Positions 6,893 to 8,887 of a DNA stretch of 8,887 bases are shown one piece after another. Origin of the DNA: Longimonas sp046498435 (GTDB taxonomy: Bacteria; Bacteroidota; Rhodothermia; Rhodothermales; Salinibacteraceae); assembly GCF_046498435.1 (NCBI RefSeq), contig NZ_JAWOAR010000154.1:1-8887 (forward strand), written 5' to 3'. Within the stretch, counting starts at the first letter, position 1; every line of letters starts with the position of its first letter. The translations under genes were made by a program, and so were the position numbers. The notes under the pieces are model-generated. The model ran no database searches, was not told where the DNA came from, and saw nothing but the letters and a program-made list of their open reading frames with translations.

Positions 6893-6982
6893 GGCACAAC
6901 CAGCATGACCTACGGCCCCTCTGCCGTGCGACGCGAGCTGTTCAGGGGCACAACCGGCATGACCCTTCGGGCCCCTCTGTCC
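6893..6982. repeat. Two diverged tandem copies of a 54-bp unit
   Basis: GGCACAACCAGCATGACC at 6893-6910 recurs at 6947-6964 with one change (A to G), and each copy is followed by a similar block (TACGGCCCCTCTGCC and CTTCGGGCCCCTCTGTCC). On the opposite strand both read GHAGCA. Each carries GTCATGC on the reverse strand, linking it to the GTCATGCTGA repeats just upstream. Confidence 0.6.
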
Positions 6983-7152
6983 CGCTCTAACCTGGCCTAA
7001 ACACCGCCGGGCATAGGTTCGCAGGCTATAAGTCCCTAAACACGTATAGAGCCTCGCGACGAGATGACATTCGTGAGTTGCAACTGCGTACGTCCTGACC
7101 AAGAGGGCGATCACTCATGATCTAACAGTTACCCAGCAATCTACATATCACC

Positions 7153-7629
7153 ATGCGTACGCAAACAACGCAGTCAAACGACTCTTCTGAGCACTACCGC
7201 CATACCCAGCCGGGCTATGTAACAGTTATCGCAGGGCTTGCAGGAATGCTTGTCACATATAGCAGCGCTATGACCGAAGAGGACGCGCTCACTGCGCTGA
7301 GCCTGGCTGTGATGGGCAGGGTGGGTGCGATTACCGCACTGTTCGCAAGCCTCACGACTGAAGTCAGTGACCAAGAATTCCGGTTCTACTTTGGTCCGGG
7401 GTTCTGGACACGCACGTTTCCGCTTGATACAATCCAGAGCGTGGAGGTCGTACGCAATCCAATATGGTACGGGTGGGGCATTCGCTATACGCCTGCAGGG
7501 TGGCTCTACAACGTGTCGGGGCGCTCAGCGGTTGAGATCGACTTGGGCTCCGAAGGAGTGATTCGCGTGGGCACGGACGAGCCGGAGCAGCTGACCCGCG
7601 GATTGCGACAGGCGATGGAATCGGCATAA
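7153..7629 (+). CDS. Small membrane protein with PH-like C-terminal domain
   Basis: 158 residues from ATG 7153, no Shine-Dalgarno site. Two hydrophobic segments (about 21-38 and 46-66) form a hairpin anchor; the second is interrupted by an Arg (AVMGRVGAITAL). Residues about 67-155 form a beta-rich domain with SDQEFRFYFGPGFWTRTFPL, IQSVEVVRNPIWYGWGIRYTP, GWLYNVSGRSAVEIDL and IRVGTDEPEQL. This pattern is conserved in a common bacterial family of unknown function that resembles bacterial PH-type membrane domains; the fold is inferred. It stands alone between the repeat island and aconitase, 175 bp before the latter. The first 65 residues look less conserved and less acidic than the rest. Confidence 0.8.
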   Translation: MRTQTTQSNDSSEHYRHTQPGYVTVIAGLAGMLVTYSSAMTEEDALTALSLAVMGRVGAITALFASLTTEVSDQEFRFYFGPGFWTRTFPLDTIQSVEVVRNPIWYGWGIRYTPAGWLYNVSGRSAVEIDLGSEGVIRVGTDEPEQLTRGLRQAMESA

Positions 7630-7804
7630 CAGATCGCGGCTGCAAGCGGCGTATTGGGGGGAGCATAGCAGGTGGGGATTCCTGCGAGATTCCTTCGCGA
7701 AAAGCGCGCAAACCCCTGTATCCCCAGAAACTAAATGTTACGACAACGTAGAAACATAATGCCAATGCGATCTGACCGACCCCTGTACCATCCTTCCATG
7801 TCTT

Positions 7805-8839
7805 ATGCCTAACTTTCAACTAAACGCCGACCCGTTCGACGCCCGCGATACATTCGACACGGGTTCGGGCGAGGCGTATCTGTACCGCCTGAGTGCCCTC
7901 GAAGACGAAGGGTACGAGCTTGACCACCTGCCCGTGTCCATCCGTGTGCTGCTGGAGGCGATGCTCCGCGAGTGCGATGGCACGCTCATCACCGAAGATA
8001 ATGTGCGCCGCTTCGCGCAGTACGACCCGAGCGCGCCTGCCGAGGAAGAGATTCCGTTTGTGCCCTCGCGTGTGCTGCTTCAGGACTTTACCGGCGTGCC
8101 CGCTGTGGTTGACCTGGCGGCGCTGCGCTCGGCGATGGACCGCCTGGGCGGTAATCCGAACGAGATCAATCCGCAGGTGCCGGTGCACCTCATCATCGAC
8201 CACTCGGTGCAGGTGGATCACTTCGGGACGGCCGAGGCCATCAAGCTCAACTCCGAGATCGAGTTTAAGCGCAACCGCGAGCGCTACGAGTTTCTGCGCT
8301 GGGGCAGCGAGGCCTTCGAAAACTTCTCGGTCGTGCCGCCCGCCAGCGGCATCTGTCACCAGGTAAACCTCGAATACGTAGCTCGCGGGGTGTGGACGCG
8401 TCCCACCAACACGGGCATCGACCTGGCGTATCCCGACTCGCTTGTGGGTACGGACAGCCACACCACCATGATCAACGGTCTGGGTGTGCTGGGTTGGGGC
8501 GTGGGTGGCATTGAAGCCGAGGCCGCCATGCTCGGCCAGCCCATCTACATGCTGATGCCGGAAGTCATCGGTGTGAACATGACGGGCGAACTCGCGGAAG
8601 GCGCCACCGCAACCGACCTGGTGCTCACCGTCACCGAAATGCTGCGCGAGTACGGCGTGGTGGGTCGCTTTGTGGAGTTCTTTGGTCCGGGGATGCAGAC
8701 GCTCACGGTTCCCGACCGCGCAACCATCGCAAACATGTCGCCCGAGTACGGCGCCACGATGGGCTTCTTCCCGATCGACATCATCAGCTTCCGCTATTTC
8801 GTTGCTCTCCTGTATCTCCGTTTCTTTTTCATTATTTAA
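7805..8839 (+). CDS. acnA: Aconitate hydratase A (AcnA/IRP1 type), N-terminal third only, 3' end corrupted
   Basis: From ATG 7805 the protein matches AcnA-type aconitase, which interconverts citrate and isocitrate in the TCA cycle using a 4Fe-4S cluster. Seen: LLQDFTGVPAVVDLAA (near 91-106), IIDHSVQVDHFG, SGICHQVNLEYVARGVW and the signature LVGTDSHTTMINGLGVLGWGVGGIEAE (213-239), with D217, S218 and H219 matching conserved active-site positions. The family is usually about 900 residues, but here true homology ends at codon 325 (GFFPID, position 8779). The following 19 codons, IISFRYFVAL onward to TAA at 8837-8839, are not aconitase; relatives continue with Asp-Glu-Glu-Thr-Leu-Arg-Tyr. The cluster cysteines of the later domain are therefore missing. 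The break looks technical rather than a real gene truncation. Confidence 0.95.
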   Translation: MPNFQLNADPFDARDTFDTGSGEAYLYRLSALEDEGYELDHLPVSIRVLLEAMLRECDGTLITEDNVRRFAQYDPSAPAEEEIPFVPSRVLLQDFTGVPAVVDLAALRSAMDRLGGNPNEINPQVPVHLIIDHSVQVDHFGTAEAIKLNSEIEFKRNRERYEFLRWGSEAFENFSVVPPASGICHQVNLEYVARGVWTRPTNTGIDLAYPDSLVGTDSHTTMINGLGVLGWGVGGIEAEAAMLGQPIYMLMPEVIGVNMTGELAEGATATDLVLTVTEMLREYGVVGRFVEFFGPGMQTLTVPDRATIANMSPEYGATMGFFPIDIISFRYFVALLYLRFFFII

Positions 8840-8887
8840 TTCTGTTTCTGTTTCTGTTTCGTTGTTTGTTGTTTCTGTTGGTGGTTC
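8780..8887. other. T-rich low-complexity tail, probable sequencing/assembly artefact
   Basis: Composition changes abruptly after 8779. Positions 8821-8880 are 40 of 60 T, and 8841-8887 contain no A at all. TCTGTT is repeated three times at 8841-8858. The stretch interrupts a conserved gene mid-domain and the window ends 100 bases later, as at a contig end made of poor-quality read tails. Confidence 0.75.

Larger units (their letters stand above)
6662..7046. mobile_element. Possible MITE-like or composite repeat element bracketed by 11-bp inverted repeats
   Basis: TACGTGTTTAG (6662-6672) and CTAAACACGTA (7036-7046) are perfect reverse complements enclosing about 385 bp that contain all the repeat modules of the island. 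The enclosed DNA has no transposase. No flanking target-site duplication is visible, which weakens the case. A chance match of this length within the gap is unlikely but not excluded. Confidence 0.3.
6618..7152. repeat. Gene-free island of dispersed-type repeats
   Basis: No credible coding sequence lies in this 535-bp stretch. The open frames here (for example 6794-7000 on + and 6545-7114 on -) translate repeat modules, including the peptide HAERSEASQDD, which is a familiar sign of a translated intergenic repeat. In order it holds a small hairpin, an 11-bp bracketing repeat, a 65-bp stem-loop, a GTCATCCTGA...TTCAGCATGAC palindrome, a related copy, and two diverged copies of a 54-bp unit. The last 100 bases or so, before the gene at 7153, show no clear structure and should contain its promoter. 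Confidence 0.8.

Noticed and set aside
6794..7000. 68-codon plus-strand frame
   Set aside because: It lies wholly within repeat modules and has no recognisable protein pattern.
6996..7043. CCTAAACAC direct repeats at 6996-7004 and 7035-7043
   Set aside because: Nine bases only, with no further similarity around them. The second copy overlaps the 11-bp bracketing repeat, which is the stronger signal.
6545..7114. 189-codon minus-strand frame after the hydrolase
   Set aside because: It overlaps the hydrolase end and mostly translates repeats (HAERSEASQDD, GHAGCA), typical of spurious proteins.
1..8887. CRISPR arrays, tRNA or rRNA genes, toxin-antitoxin or phage genes
   Set aside because: Looked for and not seen: there are no regularly spaced repeats, no tRNA-like cloverleaf or rRNA stretch, and no matching proteins.

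Overview
The window looks like a contig fragment from a halophilic member of the Bacteroidota/Rhodothermota, in the broad neighbourhood of Salinibacter and relatives. The reasons are a type IX secretion C-terminal sorting domain at the end of the first gene, moderately high GC, very Asp/Glu-rich proteins (as in 'salt-in' halophiles), the lack of Shine-Dalgarno sites before most starts, and Bacteroidota-style histidine kinase/LytTR, DUF4019 and alpha/beta-hydrolase genes. The taxonomic placement is an inference from these features.

Layout: (1) 1-1706, + strand, the 3' part of a large secreted protein ending in a type IX secretion sorting domain. It carries an in-frame 29-bp palindrome that looks like an inserted repeat element. 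(2) 1863-2630, + strand, a Ser/Gly/Ala-rich protein with a membrane segment at each end and a C-terminal Pro-Val-Asp-Gly-Gly sorting-like tail. (3) 2662-4507, - strand, a two-gene operon of a LytS-type sensor histidine kinase and a LytTR response regulator, with an 8-nt start/stop overlap. It converges on gene 2. (4) 4508-4690, a divergent promoter region. (5) 4691-6617, + strand, a DUF4019 lipoprotein followed after 52 bp by a secreted alpha/beta hydrolase with an N-terminal beta domain. (6) 6618-7152, a gene-free stretch packed with dispersed-type repeats, stem-loops and a degenerate direct repeat, bracketed by a perfect 11-bp inverted repeat. (7) 7153-7629, + strand, a small membrane protein with a cytosolic PH-like domain. 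(8) 7805 to the end, + strand, the N-terminal third of aconitase A.

The aconitase homology stops abruptly after codon 325 (position 8779). The remaining 108 bases are T-rich low-complexity sequence that does not look genomic. The most likely explanation is a sequencing or assembly artefact at a contig end, and a 12-base match to a nanopore PCR tail sequence supports this.

Functionally, the kinase and regulator pair may control its own operon or the divergent lipoprotein-hydrolase pair, but this is inferred from arrangement only. I see no strong evidence for an undescribed multi-gene system. The most interesting signals are the palindrome translated inside gene 1, the repeat island at 6662-7046, and the sorting-tail protein of gene 2.
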